Program-made: the position numbers and the translations under genes | Source: Toxonevra muliebris | Taxonomy: Eukaryota; Arthropoda; Insecta; Diptera; Pallopteridae | DNA: 64,000 nt | Direction: 5' to 3' | Assembly (NCBI GenBank): GCA_963691655.1 | Contig: OY829328.1 | Span: 72,234,400-72,298,399, forward strand | The notes under the pieces: generated by a model | What the model was told of the DNA's origin: nothing | The model's input: the letters and a program-made list of their open reading frames with translations, nothing else | Database searches by the model: none | Shown: piece by piece, positions 33,851 through 46,457 of the stretch | Layout: every line of letters begins with the position of its first letter | How positions within the stretch are numbered: the stretch's first letter is position 1

Positions 33851-35455
33851 GTTTTGTCATTTAAAGATTTCCTTGTAAATTGTTTTTGTTATTGTTCTTC
33901 CGTGTTTTCCGTCAATTCTAGTCCTAGTTAATCGGTCACAAGTGATGGTAAATTTTCTCCATACACTATTTGGCACTCATTAAATATTTCCACAGGCTTG
34001 AGGTTAAGCCGAAATCCGTTAAGAATGGCAAACCGAATCTCTTAGTGGAATTTTTACCAATTCCTTCTCAATAGCTTTGTGTTGTTGTGTCTCCATGTTG
34101 ACTGTTTGCAGTGAAACTTCAAATGAAATATCGCAATACTTTGCCAAATCATCTGACATATTTGTATTTGTCAAAAATTTATTCAGTGTTGCTTGCCAAC
34201 TAATCGAACTTTTGTTAGCCCTCTCCTTTAATTGTGAACAGCAACATTTCGTCCAAGACACCTTGATTCTTTAAACAAAACTTCATTCCCTTTGTTAGTA
34301 CACTTTTCTTTCGGTAGTATGAGAAATTTCACGCCCTCTTATCCAAAAACAATCATATTCTTTTCAATGACTATGTACTTACCCACATTTCCTATTGCCT
34401 AATAAAGGTATCTTTCATAAATGAAATTAAATTGGGTAGACATGGTACCTCTCATACTAAACCGTTCGAAAAAATGTGTTAACTATCTTTTGGAGGAAAT
34501 CGTTAACTAGTGGCTGTCTACAGCTCCATAGCGTCTTACCTTTCAAAAGGGACAAACTAACATGTGTAGAAATATGAAATCTAGTCACATGATTGTGAAA
34601 GTGCTAAGTAACCTAGATTTCATCAAAAAAGTTTTCTATCAAGCCCTATTCAAATTCGGACATCAAAGGGTTAAACACGGATTTCAAAATAGATTTTTAA
34701 TATGATGAACTTGGAAGGTCCTCAATAGGATTCTATTGATTAAATTGTTAATTTAATGTTTCTGAAATTTGCACTTTCCGCAATTTTTGTTTTCAGTTTT
34801 TTTAGAATGATCAATGATAGAAGATTATGACAAGTAGCTGCATTCATATTGCATTTTAAATCAAAAAATACTAAAGCCCCAGCAACTCAATAAAACCAAC
34901 TGATGTGTAATGGTTTACTATCACCAGGTGATTTTAGAGAAAATTCACGTCAAAAATCGCAAATCATCTAAAAGTCAAATTGAAAAAGTGAAAGAGGTGA
35001 ACATTCAGCTATAAAAACCTATTATGATTACACACTCTGATTCTAATGCTACTACTATTTTCTACTACTATAACTACTATTTTCTACTACATACTTACAT
35101 TGGTAAATGCTACCCAAAGGGTGAATAGAAATGAAAAATAAAATCAAAAGCTTGGAGAAGAAAAAAAAAATCATTATAAACGTTTTGGAGATTTTGAGTG
35201 CTGAGTCAGTCAATGTGCACTGTGTCAAAATGATGCTATTATTATGCATGCATGAGCTGAATGGTGGAAAAATGTGATGGGGCAGGGTATTTATGTAATG
35301 TGCTGATATGCAGGTGCTGACGATGATGATGCGGATTATGATGTTAATGTTGGAGCTGCAAATAAATATGCTGCTGCTATTGCTGTTGCTTACTGTTACA
35401 TCACTTTATGTCGTGCATACCAGTTTAATATGCTTGAAGGTGATTGCATTAAAAA
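33851..35455. other. non-coding; includes dispersed repeat copy 2
   Basis: Unrecognised sequence. The part 34,585-34,675 is similar to 19,670-19,762 and likewise ends at TTAA. TACTACTATTTTC-like runs lie at 35,045-35,095 and ATGATG/CTGCTG runs at 35,320-35,400. A minus-strand frame at 34,019-34,261 has no recognisable family. Confidence 0.45.
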
Positions 35456-36480
35456 TAGACCACGCAAAAGTTAAGGATAGAAGGACAAAACAGAAAAACA
35501 TGGCAGAAAAATAGAAATAGAAAAATAGAGGAAAATAGAAAAACAGAACGTAAATATAGAGTAAAAGAATAGAAAAATGAGAGAGAAGAACAGAAAGAAA
35601 TGGACCCAAAAAATTAAGAAAATCGTATTATAAAGAAGGATAGACGAAGAAAGGAATAGAAAAAAACAAAAGACGGGAACAGAAACCGAAAAAAGAATAA
35701 AGGACAGAACTGGAAACCAACGAAAGAAAAGAACAAAAATACTGAACAGAATGCAGAATAATAGGAAGAGAGAAGAAAGGGTGGAACAAAAGGCAAGATA
35801 GAAAACAGAAAATAAAAACAGAACAGAACAAAGGAAAAACAGAAAGAAATGGAAGTGAATAAAAAAAAAAAAAAAATAGAATAGAAAACAGAAAAGATGA
35901 ATAGAACGTAAGAATCGATTAGAATAATATAACAGAAAGCATAACAGAACAAAAGGCAGAATAATAATAAGAGAGACGGAAAGAACAGAAACAGAACAGA
36001 AGAAACCGGAAGTAAACAGAAAAGAAAACAACATGAAAACAATACGAAAGAATAGAAAAAGGAAAAGAATCGAAGAAAATAACTGAAAAATAAAACCGAA
36101 GATCAGAAAAGTAGAACATGGGAACAAAACGGAAATCTAAACAGAAGAAACCAACAGATTACAAATTAAAAATAAAAATAGAAAGAAAAGAAGAATAAGA
36201 AAAAAATAAACCGAAAAATTCGGCAGAATATAAAAAAAAATTATATATATTAACAGAACGGATGAATGGAACATAAAACCGAACAGATAACAGAAAAATA
36301 ATACGAGAAAATAAAACAAAAGAACAAAAAAGAAAAAGATGATCAAAAACGATAACAAAAACTCCACACGAATGATCAGAAAAATAAAACAAGTCCGAAA
36401 AATTGAATAAAAGGACAGAACTAAGCAGAAGAAACAAACAAAATAGTTGAATTTAACAAAGAAACTGAACAGAAATGTGA
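35456..36480. repeat. degenerate purine-rich repeat block
   Basis: About 1 kb of strongly strand-asymmetric A/G-rich sequence with irregular GAACAGAAA, AATAGAAAA and GGAAC units. The unusually long Phe/Leu/Ser frames on the complementary strand are composition artefacts. It resembles 30,841-31,265. Confidence 0.75.
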
Positions 36481-36481
36481 A

Positions 36482-38130
36482 TTGAAATATTTGTTTGCAA
36501 CAGAAAAAAAATGGGATCACTTAGTGTTATATCTCAACTCCTGGACCACTCGATGTATTTTGGAACTGAATCCAAGTAAAACAGAACTGATGTTGTTTCA
36601 CAGCAGACCCAAAATACCCAGACTTAACCTTCCACTACTCAATTTCTCTTTCTACCAGTGCCAGATACTTGAACTGGGAACAAAATACGGAACACCGGGG
36701 GACGAAAGCATGAATTCTATGATTAGGAAGAAATGAAACATCCAAACAGAATTAAATTTATGGACGTGCATCCAATTCCAACCTATAGAGTCTTGGCGTG
36801 GTAGAAAACCTACAGTAAAGATTACACAGTAACAAAATGAGAAAGAATCCATAGATTAGCATGTGTCAAAGCCACTTGAGCTATTTAGAGGCAATCAATG
36901 TTCTAATGCACCTGATTCTCATAGAACTCTTCATTGAACAAACGGCAACCATGAGCGCCTTAAGGTTAAGGGAAACTTGATGCTGGGAAGGTAGAACTTA
37001 TGGGCATGCAAATCTGCTAATGTCTCATGGGAGGAAAATAGCCAACTGTAACTTTCTATAAGAGTTTCCCGATACTGCTATCCTCTCGGAAGGAATGGAG
37101 CAATGGTATGATACTCACTTAACAACTTCAGTATCACAGATTTTACAGATAGTTCCAAATTGGTCGGAACAGTTTTCTTCTCAATCTGTATCAACATACC
37201 TCCGAAAATCCAATTGTAGTTGTTGTTGCAATATTCAAATCTTTATTAGTTCAATGCACTGGTTGAGTGAGATAGTTTCAAGCCGAGGAATTGAGCAGCT
37301 TCTGTAGGTTTAGTTCATAGGGATATTGGGGTCAAATCTGTTGGTTTGGTTGGGCATTCAAATATGTGAAGTTCGGTTCCGAGTGCAACCAGCAGTCGGA
37401 AATTTTGTTGTCAAGTCGGGACATATAGTTATTAAGTATTCTGCACCAGCCAGAGCGAAGTTGTGCCAGAGCGCGTCTTCTTGTTCGTGGAAGGAGACTT
37501 TTCTCGGCTGTAATCGGTGGAGGCCTATAGCCTAGTACTACATTGGGTTGTCTACTAGTTAAGGCCGTTGCTACCTCTTCCATCTCACGACGAATGGTTC
37601 TACGCATCAAAACGACCCGAACACGTCAGGCTAAAGTTCGTCAACATCAATATCAAATCAACATAAAATCCAATTGTAGATGGAATCGGCTAACGGAATA
37701 CAAGATCAGTAGAACGTTATGACTGAACTGAAATTGGAAGAACAGAAAAAATCATCAACTGACGGCAGTCATCTCAAGTTTCTGGCACTTCGGAGTGTAA
37801 GCAGCCAGAATGGGCATTCCACACAATACTTTTTATCGGAAAGGCAAACAGCCAGAGCAAACGATAGTCCACTTCCACTGTGAATACCCAGTCTTATAGA
37901 AGGAAAGGTCGAGCATACTGGGTAAACCACTCTCCTCGGAAAGCTGTCTAAAACCAACATCAACGACCTACGTAAACACCTGAATCCAAAGAAAATGACG
38001 GTAGTCAATTATTTGAACCTACCCAAAAATAAAAGAGGATATCGGCACATTGGTGCAAATTGGGTTCGTGGATCGAAACACCTCTTCAAACAAACAAGCA
38101 CTTTACAAGTTAACGTTTGAAAAAGTAGGC
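36482..38130 (+). mobile_element. I-like LINE fragment (RT palm/thumb, RNase H, C-terminus), interrupted
   Basis: At 36,482-36,736 the frame reads WTTRCILELNPSKTELMLF and RPKIPRLNLPLLNFSF, the segment after the YADD box. It continues with traces of the thumb (CVKATGA near 36,870; ALRLRE near 36,960) and reaches RNase H near 37,138 (FTDSSKLVGTVFF). An antisense element then interrupts it between direct repeats at 37,205 and 37,665. C-terminal remnants follow to about 38,130, with CEYPVL-type knuckle traces near 37,880 and a stretch of balanced composition. Many stops. The RNase H start is the same type as at 342-640. Confidence 0.75.
37205..37679 (-). mobile_element. 5'-truncated Jockey-like LINE with 15-bp target duplication
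   Basis: AAAATCCAATTGTAG occurs at 37,205-37,219 and again at 37,665-37,679. The 445 bp between them are a minus-strand LINE 3' end. The ORF (37,610-37,332) includes RREMEEVATALTSRQPNVVL and LPRTRRRALAQLRSGWCRIL then NNYMSRLD, the conserved C-terminal region of Jockey-clade ORF2. It continues, frameshifted, into NAQPNQQ. An AATAAA signal (complement of 37,242-37,247) and a short (CAA)n tail lie immediately before the target duplication. It sits inside the older plus-strand LINE. The clade call is from memory of the motif. Confidence 0.88.
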
Positions 38131-38229
38131 ATAACTTTGAAATAAGCAGTTATATCTATAGGGAACTTACTATGTTGATAGGACTTAAAATTTTTAAATA
38201 TTACCTACACTCACACTGAACATTCTGCC
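38131..38229. other. short spacer
   Basis: No feature was recognised. Confidence 0.4.
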
Positions 38230-38740
38230 ATAGGTTTTTTGCTATTAGATGTCGGTGCGGCGGCAGTCATTGGGCTCGTTGTTTTTTGTTGATGATGATG
38301 GTCGCCAGGTAACAGTCAATGGCGTCCACTATAGATGATAAATCGGTTTTTGTTCCCAAATTTGTGTCGCGGGAGAAATGAGGTTTCAACAGGACAGCGC
38401 TACGTGCCATACAGCAATCGCAACCATCGATTTATTAGAAGACGAAATTCGGAAACCGCGTTATCACGAGAAATGGACCCGTCAATTGGCTACCGAGATC
38501 ATATGATCTAACGCCTTTTCTTTGAGATTTATATCAGCAATCCAGAGACGTGAGATGAGCTTAGAGCCAATATTGAACGGGAAATAGCAAGAATATCGGC
38601 CGAAATGTGTGGTACAGAGGTTGAGAATTGGGCCCAACGAATCGATCGCTACAAGCGGGTCCGTTCTGGCCATATGTTTGATATCGTATTTTATTCTTAA
38701 ATGGTATGATGAGAGCTTTTATCTGCAATAAAGAACTTCG
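38230..38740 (+). pseudogene. Tc1/mariner-superfamily (DDE_3-like) transposase C-terminal relic
   Basis: From about 38,380 the frame reads MRFQQDSATCHTAIATIDLL, the QQDGA.CHTA catalytic block with the Asp kept. It then shows RNGP/LTPLDYFLWGY-type sequence only as frame-shifted traces, and an end resembling EIENWAQRIDRC... near 38,620-38,690. The same superfamily as the longer relic at 40,990. Stops and frameshifts throughout. No ends identified. Confidence 0.68.
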
Positions 38741-40989
38741 CGATATCTTAAATACTTTCCGTTTTATTTAAAAATTAACAAACCCTTTATATGACATTTG
38801 AATAGCAGTATTTGATAAGTTTAGCTAAAAAGGTTTAATGTAATACCATATGAAAAGGAGGTAAGTCCAAGTTCCTGTACTTTAGGTCATTTTAATTATT
38901 AAATGTTTTTTAAAAAGCCAAGCAATTATGTAATCTGAATATCATAGGTGTCTTAAATCTTCATATAAATAACAAGAAAATGATACACAACTTTTTATAG
39001 TTTTATTGAATCAAAGTGAAATTGGCTCTGTATCCTCCAACACCGGCTTCCATAAGCTGCAGTTCTAGTTTGAAGAAAGCTTTCACGAGGTGGATATATA
39101 CACTAGGCATACGAATCAGATATTACATAGATACTTAGAGATTCACATGCAAGTTTTTCTCAAATCTACTTGCAAATAAATACGTACATATTTTTAGTAC
39201 CTCCTCGATGGAACCAACAATATCACTAGTAATTTGCTAAGGATTTTTTTTAAGCTATACTGCTGCAAAGGATCCGATTGTTACCTTTGTTGTTGTTGTT
39301 TTTCCTGCTGGTATTGTGATTTTAAACAATTTAATTAGCATATTAAACACATTCAAAAAGGTTTTGCACTCACTTAACACATACGCAAGCATAACCGCAC
39401 AAACCACTTCCACTTTGGTACTCTTTCGCTCTTAAACACACACATATACACACTCCACTCACTGGTGCTTACTCTCTCTCTCTTCTCTCGTGTGTTGCAT
39501 CTTTACTTTCCTCTCAGTTTCTCTCTCTCTCTCTCTCTCTCTCCGTCTCTCCCCCTCTTCTTGTTATGTTGCTCATTTGTGTATTGTTTGCTCGTCAATT
39601 TGTTTCCGGGTCATAAAGGAAATTGAAATTTTCACACGTTTCGCGTATTAGCATATAACAGTGATAAGTACTTATATACATACATATGCACGTATACCAT
39701 ATATGTGTGTGACTCTGTAAGCCTGCATGTGTATATGTGTGCATGTATGAAAAGTGTTTAATATTGTTCAGCATTATGCAACAGAACATAACTACAATTA
39801 TGCTTAACAATTGTCATTATTTGTTTATTTGCATATCTTTCCCCTCTAGCTTTGTGTGCGGGAATGTATGTGTGTGTCTTTGTTTCTGTGTATGTATTTG
39901 CTTGCCTGCTCTTCTTTTATTCATTATATTTTGTATAATGCATAACTAAGAGTGTACAATAAAAATGTTCATTTATGCTACAATTAACACTTTTTTTTAT
40001 GCATGTAATTTATTTAATATTATGCAACCAAAACACACAAAAAACGTAATTTATGAATATAAATGTAACACTGTGCGGCACATTGTTTTTTGACATGAAT
40101 TACAATTCTAAGGAGTTTGGGAATTTTAAGATTAGGAAATATAAGAATTTTTTTCTGGCTTTATTTTTTGGCCCAGAAATTTACTTCAAAAAATCTGAAC
40201 ATTAATCAAAATAGAAAATATTATCAGATTTTGATAAATTTCACAATTTTTCTTCGTCTCTCACTCTTTTTTCCTCAACTCCTGGCATGGCGTAAGGTCT
40301 CAACGAAACGCCTCCATCGTAATCAGTCATTGATCATCACTTTCAGTTCTCTCTAAGGTTTTCAATTAAGGGGTTTCTAGGTTCAATTTCAGATCGTTTT
40401 GCAACAATCGAGCTTCCACTTGTCTTGATGTAATTTTCGCCACCTTACTTTTAAATTATGTCGAAAACGCTTACTCACAAACACTTGTTTCGCAGTTTTC
40501 GCAGATGCATAGCAGGATAGAGAGATTGCGTTAGGAGAGAGGTCAGTGTTAAAACAAGCTCAATCGAACCGGCACCGCCAAATTAATAGCAACGGCTGCC
40601 GAACGTACCTCCATCGAAGCCTGCCACGGTTTTATGAGGGCAGAGGCATCGGTGAACTACCACATATCAGCCATGTCATTCTACACTGAAAATTGGAATT
40701 TTCTTGAGGCAGTTTCTTCAAGAATAAGCCCATTGATGATATAAAGTTGCTTTCATTATTTGATTTGGATTTCCTTTTACATGACGAACAGACGCTTAGC
40801 TTACTTTGATTTAGACATTACGTACCGAGTAAGTTAGAATGTTCCAAGTAGAGTTCCCTCTCCCGGCAGCCTTGGCCTATCTTTTCAAAAGGGTTTTCAA
40901 AAGTTATGCCCGAACTTTCGAACGTATTGCTCTAACGTCTCAGGTGGCTGCATCGTCATTCTTCGACGTTTGTGTTCTGTCATAGTCAC
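38741..40989. other. non-coding with microsatellites
   Basis: A (CT)n tract at about 39,520-39,545, CA/TG-rich tracts at 39,430-39,460 and 39,695-39,750, and TTG runs at 39,285-39,305. No coding region was recognised. Confidence 0.5.
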
Positions 40990-42000
40990 GATTTTACCAT
41001 GGAGCGCTACACCATTCAACAACGCGTCGAAATTTTTAAAATTTATTATAAAATTTCGTGTTCTGTTCGTCAAACTTTTCACGAGCTACGGCCGAAATTA
41101 TCGTCCAACCGAGTGATCAGTTGAACGAATTATCGCGAAATTCGAACAAAGTGGTTCGGCTACCGATTAAGCAGTTCCTGTACAACGCCGAAACGCGCGG
41201 TCAAGCGAGAATATTGCTGCTGTTGGTGAAAGTGTGGCTGAAGACCCAGACCTCTCGATTCCTCGTCATGCACAAGGAGTTGGGCTTTCTCTGACCTCAG
41301 CGAAGTTTGGCAATTGGCGTAGGAACTGAAGGTTCAAGACCATCAAGCTCGTCGTACGTTCGCCGATTGAGCTCTGAACGGATCGAAAACGGATTGGAAA
41401 CAGATCCAAATTTTGGCGAAAAAACTTTCTTCAGTGAGAAGCATATTTTTGGTTGAACAGCTTCGTGAACAAGCAAAGCTACCACATTTTGCTGTATCAA
41501 AAGTCTCTATTGTATTCAGTGGAACTTACTGTTTGGTATGGACTTTGGTAAGGCGGCGTTGATGGGCCATTCATTTTCCGAAACGAGAATAGCCAGACGG
41601 TGATTGTCAGTGGCGAACGGTATCGTGCCATTATGGCGCAGTACCTGACTTTGTGGCCTCAATTGGATGAAATGGCCTTGGATAACTTGTGGTTCCAACA
41701 TGATGGCGCAATGTGTCACACAGTGGGCGTGACATTAGAGTTGTTACAAGAATATGTAGTTCCCAGAACGTTTCATTTCGAAAAGATGTGATGTGGAATT
41801 GCCGCCAAGGTCGTGTAATTTAACGCTTTGAGACCTTTTTCTCTGGGGCTAGGTTAAGTCGCAGGTTTATGCCTAGATTATTCAAACCATTGGTGAGAGC
41901 CAGCCCGACTTATGCAACAGAGTCATACAATCTTTCAGATAGAGTCCTGTAAGCGAAGCCGCGGGGGCTATTTGAATGATATCATTCTTAAAACATATTT
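40990..42000 (+). pseudogene. Tc1/mariner-superfamily transposase relic (DUF4817/DDE_3-like)
   Basis: The start at about 40,999 reads MERYTIQQRVEIFKIYYKIS then CSVRQTFHELRPKLSSNRVI, the N-terminal helix-turn-helix of an insect transposase family I know as DUF4817-type. Frame-shifted pieces follow: QELKVQDHQARRTFADRAL (about 41,325-41,375), KTFFSEKHIFG (where an active copy would have FFSDEAHFW, so the first catalytic Asp is lost), NSQTVIVSGERYRAIMAQYL (41,600), LDNLWFQHDGAMCHT (second Asp kept, about 41,690) and DLFLWG near 41,845. At least five frame breaks. No terminal repeats could be assigned. Confidence 0.82.
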
Positions 42001-45000
42001 TTATTGAATATACTTTAATCTGTTGTAAAGGTTTCCGCCATTTCTCACAAGAGAACTTTTTTTATTCAATTTTAAAGTTCAGACAAGCTTAATGAAAAAC
42101 TCTTCAGTTTAGCGCTGTTTATCTCATTTCAAGCTGAGTCGCTCAGATTACCTGGGTGCATTTCGTAAAGGTGAGAGAAGGAATTCAGAAGTTGTATCGC
42201 CGATAATACCCTAGCATCCATAGCCCAGGATTGATTTTACATTAGAATCAAAGCTTTTCAATTTACGCAGTTGAACCAAGTTAGCCTTTGCCTTGTTGAT
42301 CTAAGTTTTCTAAGTTGCAACCGAGCGAGATTTCGCTGCCCCTTCGTCAACAGTTACTTATAGCTTGTCAGTTAATTTGGATTGCTTGTCTGACCGATTG
42401 GTCGACAGCAATACAAATATTGATTCCGTTTCATTGAAACCAGACTCCTGTCTTTGATTCAAGCGGTTCAGAGAGTTCGCCGTTATGTCGAACTCTACAT
42501 TTGCATCCGTCGTACTTGGTTCTGATGAGATGAGATAAGAAAACCCCAATAAATTTTGCCCAAAAATATAAATAGTGTGGGTGCAAGAGCAGCTCAAAGT
42601 CGACAAATTTTTCACAAAAATGTGGGATCGTACGATTTAAATTTTTTAGACCGTTTAGTAAAATACATCCGAATGATATCCTAACGAAAGTTCTAGTTTT
42701 GTATTTTCAATTTATCAAGAAAATGTCTGGTATTAATATTTGAAAAGACAAAAATTTCTGCATTGTTTCAAAAGATAAGAATTTTTAAAAATACGAAAAC
42801 TGAAAATTGACGAATTTTAGCAGAAAAAATCTAGAAAATATGTTCCTAGATTTGTACTCAGTTTTAGAAAGCATCTTTCTTTATCGGAATATGCAAAAAC
42901 ATGTTTCGCTTTCTTCCGCTTTTGGGAAATAATTCAATTTAAAAATAGGTCTGAACTTGATTTTTTCAGCAAAAATTGAAATAAAACTTATTTTTGTTAA
43001 CCCTAAAAGTATGCCATGATGCTGAAAAATCACCAAAAGTGTAGAAATTCAGAAATCGCATTCATTAATATCACTTTTATTAGAACATTAAAGGATTCCA
43101 ATTCAAATGGTATAACTATCTGAAAAGGCAAATATCAACATAACTAAATAAAATAAATTTTTTGACGATCAAACCATTTTCTCATTATAGCTTGCCAAAT
43201 ATGTCAAAAATTTTTAGTTTTAGCTAAACCTAAACAGGCTGATTAAAACTGACTTCAGTTTAGTGACCCAAAATTTAATACCACACGAAATTTCATTAAA
43301 ATCAGAGCGCTCCTGCTAATTTTGTCCCGTCGTTGTATGGAATCAAATCACTGTGAGACAGTGCCTCAATACGTCAGTAGTTTGTTCAAAGGAGCATGTC
43401 TCCCAATCCCTTTAAGCAGTGCTCTTAGAAGCCAATCGTCGACAATGCGTTCTTCTTAATTGATTTTGGGTGCTGGAGGTGGGCTATGATGTTAGGCCAG
43501 GTTCTGCAGTTTAATTTCAGAATTATTTAAAGGTAACAAAAATAAGATCTAAAAAGAAGGATTCTTTCGATTTTTAACATTTAAATAAAAAACAGTACAG
43601 AAAGTTTAAAAATCTCAAGAAACACTAATTTCTATGAAGTGATTCTGACTCCTCTTTCAGAATCCAAATACATAGTGCGACACACTTTTTTTTTTGGCAA
43701 GTGTTTGACATGGGATTCCAGAAGAGGAAGTTCATAGTTTTTCTAGGCTAGGAAAGTTAAGAACTTTTTTTCGTTTGGAATTTTCGTCCTGGGATTGAGT
43801 TTAAAAATTAATAAAATATGGAAAGCATAATCGGATTCTTAAAAATTTAAAACTTTTTGAATGGTAAAAAATGTAATATTTTTGCAAATTTTATTTAAAA
43901 TTTTTCCTCCGCGTGAAGTGGTCAGATTTACGAAAAGAATAAAGATGGAAAATACCAAGGAAGAGGAGGTCAGTGATTTTCATAAAACAAAATGCCCATA
44001 ATATTAAAAAAAATCTACAAAAACTCGTCTTAAATAGAGCATCCTTTTGATTTCAAATTAAATTTTTAAAATTAAACTGAAACACTGTTCAGAAAAATTA
44101 ATTCCAACAAGAAAAAAGATGGGAATTTCAGATTTGGGAATGCTTAATTTTATTAATCTAAAAAAATGCAGTAAATTCAGAAATACTAAGTAAGTAGCAT
44201 TTCCTCTCTCAGGATCCGAAGTCAATTTAAATCTCAAAAATGTTTAATTGAATTTTGTTGCATAGTGTAATCGTTTTTTGTTTTGTTTTTATTAATTACC
44301 ATTTCATTAACTTGCATATACATAAACACATATAAAAATCATACACACTTACTCACACATGCACATGTGTATATATTTAATTAGTTACATTTTTATAATA
44401 CATTGTATCCCAATCTACAAAATCAACAATCTTCAATTAATAGGCAATCAAAATCTAGAAAAATATGCAACTTGTACAAATTATTTTCTTTCCCCATTCT
44501 ACCTGTCAAAGTTCAATAATGTTTTTTTTTTTTTTGTCAAATCGATTTTTGACATTGTTACAGATACATTATTATACACACACATACATACATACACACA
44601 CATATGTATTTATGTGTGTACTTGCTGGTGTTGTTTATATTTGCTTCTATATGTGGAAAATTAATTTTACGCACGAGTGAAACTTTTTCTCTCAATAATT
44701 GTGTACAGTGTTAATGTGAATGTATGTATTTGTATGTAGTTGTAAATATGTCTATATGTATTTATAAAAAAAGCAGAAGTATGAGTATGTGCGTAAGCGT
44801 CCGTGTGTGTGTGCGCATTGGTAGTTTACACATTGATTACTTCGGTTAACCTCATTTTAAGTGTTATTGAGTATCGTATGTTTATATTTTTCTTGTACTT
44901 GTACCGCGTTTACACACACACACACATGCACACTAACTTTATATTATAATGGTTTTCATTAACTTTTTTGATTAAAACTTGCGTTTGTTTTTTATTCTTT

Positions 45001-45878
45001 GCCGCCGTGGTCAAAGTATTAAAGCTCAATATGAAAAATGTTTTTTGAAATTTAAATCTCATTAATATTTTAAAATTTTTGTGTTCGTATAATTAGAAAT
45101 ATTTATTTTTAAGTTAAAAGCGGTTTGCTTTTAAAAATATAAAATCTTTAAAATGGCTATTCCTATTGGACTCTACTAGAGTATTTCAGCGGTATGAGAA
45201 GTATGTAGAAGTACATACAGTGATCTTCAGAGCATAACAATGATATTTACCAACGCTTTAGATTCTTAAATACTATATTCGAACTGACAGATCAATGTAG
45301 AAAAGAACTCGAAAATTCTCAGGCAAGGCATTACTTTTCTATAGATTCTAAAGAGATTGTCATAAAATCATTTAACATAATTAAGAATCAAATGAATCAG
45401 CCAGACAATAATCTACCAATCCAAACCCACAATTCCAATCACTTGAAATTAGCAAATCGAAGATGGAATAATAGTCTCTACAAACTTATACACAAAATGT
45501 TTGGCTGAATGTGATTGTAGGAAGAAATGATTTTGCACAAATATAAGTATAAAAATCAAGTCCAAATTCAGATCCAATTCACACCAAAGTTCAGATCCAA
45601 TTCACACCAAAATTCAAACTTAAACAGAGAACAAAAATTAGAAATCTTAAACCGATATCACAGTGCAACGAAATTCGAATTTCGTTATCAGCGCCCTCGA
45701 ATTACTCTACAACCGTGAGAAAATTCGAGTGCGCTTTTCACGAATCTGTTTCGCGTCTATGATTCACACAATCTGATCTTGAATTTGTTCAAGGACTGCA
45801 GCAAAAGTAATTGAATTAATAGATACGATACTTAACCAAAATTATTCACCATATAGAGATACAAATTTTTTGTAATGT
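42001..45878. other. long non-coding stretch, microsatellites only
   Basis: AT-rich with no supported gene. TTAACCCTAAAAG near 43,001 resembles an end of a TTAA-class element. (CACA/CATA)n tracts lie at 44,575-44,605, (TG)n at 44,805-44,815 and (CA)n at 44,912-44,925. At 45,540-45,620 short repeats of CAGATCCAATTCACACCAAA occur. Confidence 0.5.
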
Positions 45879-46084
45879 ATCCTGTAACGTAACCTTCTTC
45901 CTTGGGCTGAGGTAGAACTCAGCGGGCTCCAGTGTCGGTTCGTTACAACATTTGTTGATTGCACTTCTTATCACTGAGACAAATTCTTGTTTTAATTCAC
46001 TATATTTTAATTCAACTTATGATTCTATAGTTACAATGCAGTTTTAAATAATATTAACACAATAAATGATAAATGAAATAAATG

Positions 46085-46345
46085 GTGTGCGGAGCTCGTA
46101 GAGCGTTGACTACGATGTACGAATTCGCGTGGTAGGGCGGCGAGCGGAGCGTGTAGAGCGTTGACTACGATGTATGAATTGCGTCTGGTAGGGAGAGCGT
46201 GCGGAACGTGCAGAGCGTTGATTTCAATGTATGGATGCGCCTGGTAAGACGAGCGTGCAGAGCGTTGATTACAATCTATGAGATGCGTCTGGTAGGGTGA
46301 GCGTCCGAAGCGTGCAGAGTGTTGATTATGATGTATGTAATGGAT
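46085..46345. repeat. minisatellite within the putative LTR
   Basis: Four to five units of about 50-60 bp built on GAGCGTGCAGAGCGTTGATT, then ACAATGTATGA and GCGTCTGGTAGG, diverging between copies. The minus-strand open frame over it is a repeat artefact. Confidence 0.8.
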
Positions 46346-46457
46346 AGTGAAAGTACCGTACACTTGTGGCGCAGCGACTACGGGACGCTGGTGGAGTAGA
46401 ACATCCGTAATTGTCCTTCTGACTACCATGTTGCTTCAAGCTCCCAACAGTTCATCT

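Noticed and set aside
35471..36520. A 218-codon Phe/Leu/Ser-rich minus-strand frame that looks like a multi-pass membrane protein
   Set aside because: It is the complement of a purine-rich degenerate repeat; neighbouring frames are equally open and equally biased.
46031..46429. 132-codon minus-strand frame with NALHAP repeats
   Set aside because: Lies over the minisatellite in the putative LTR; the repeated residues follow the DNA units.
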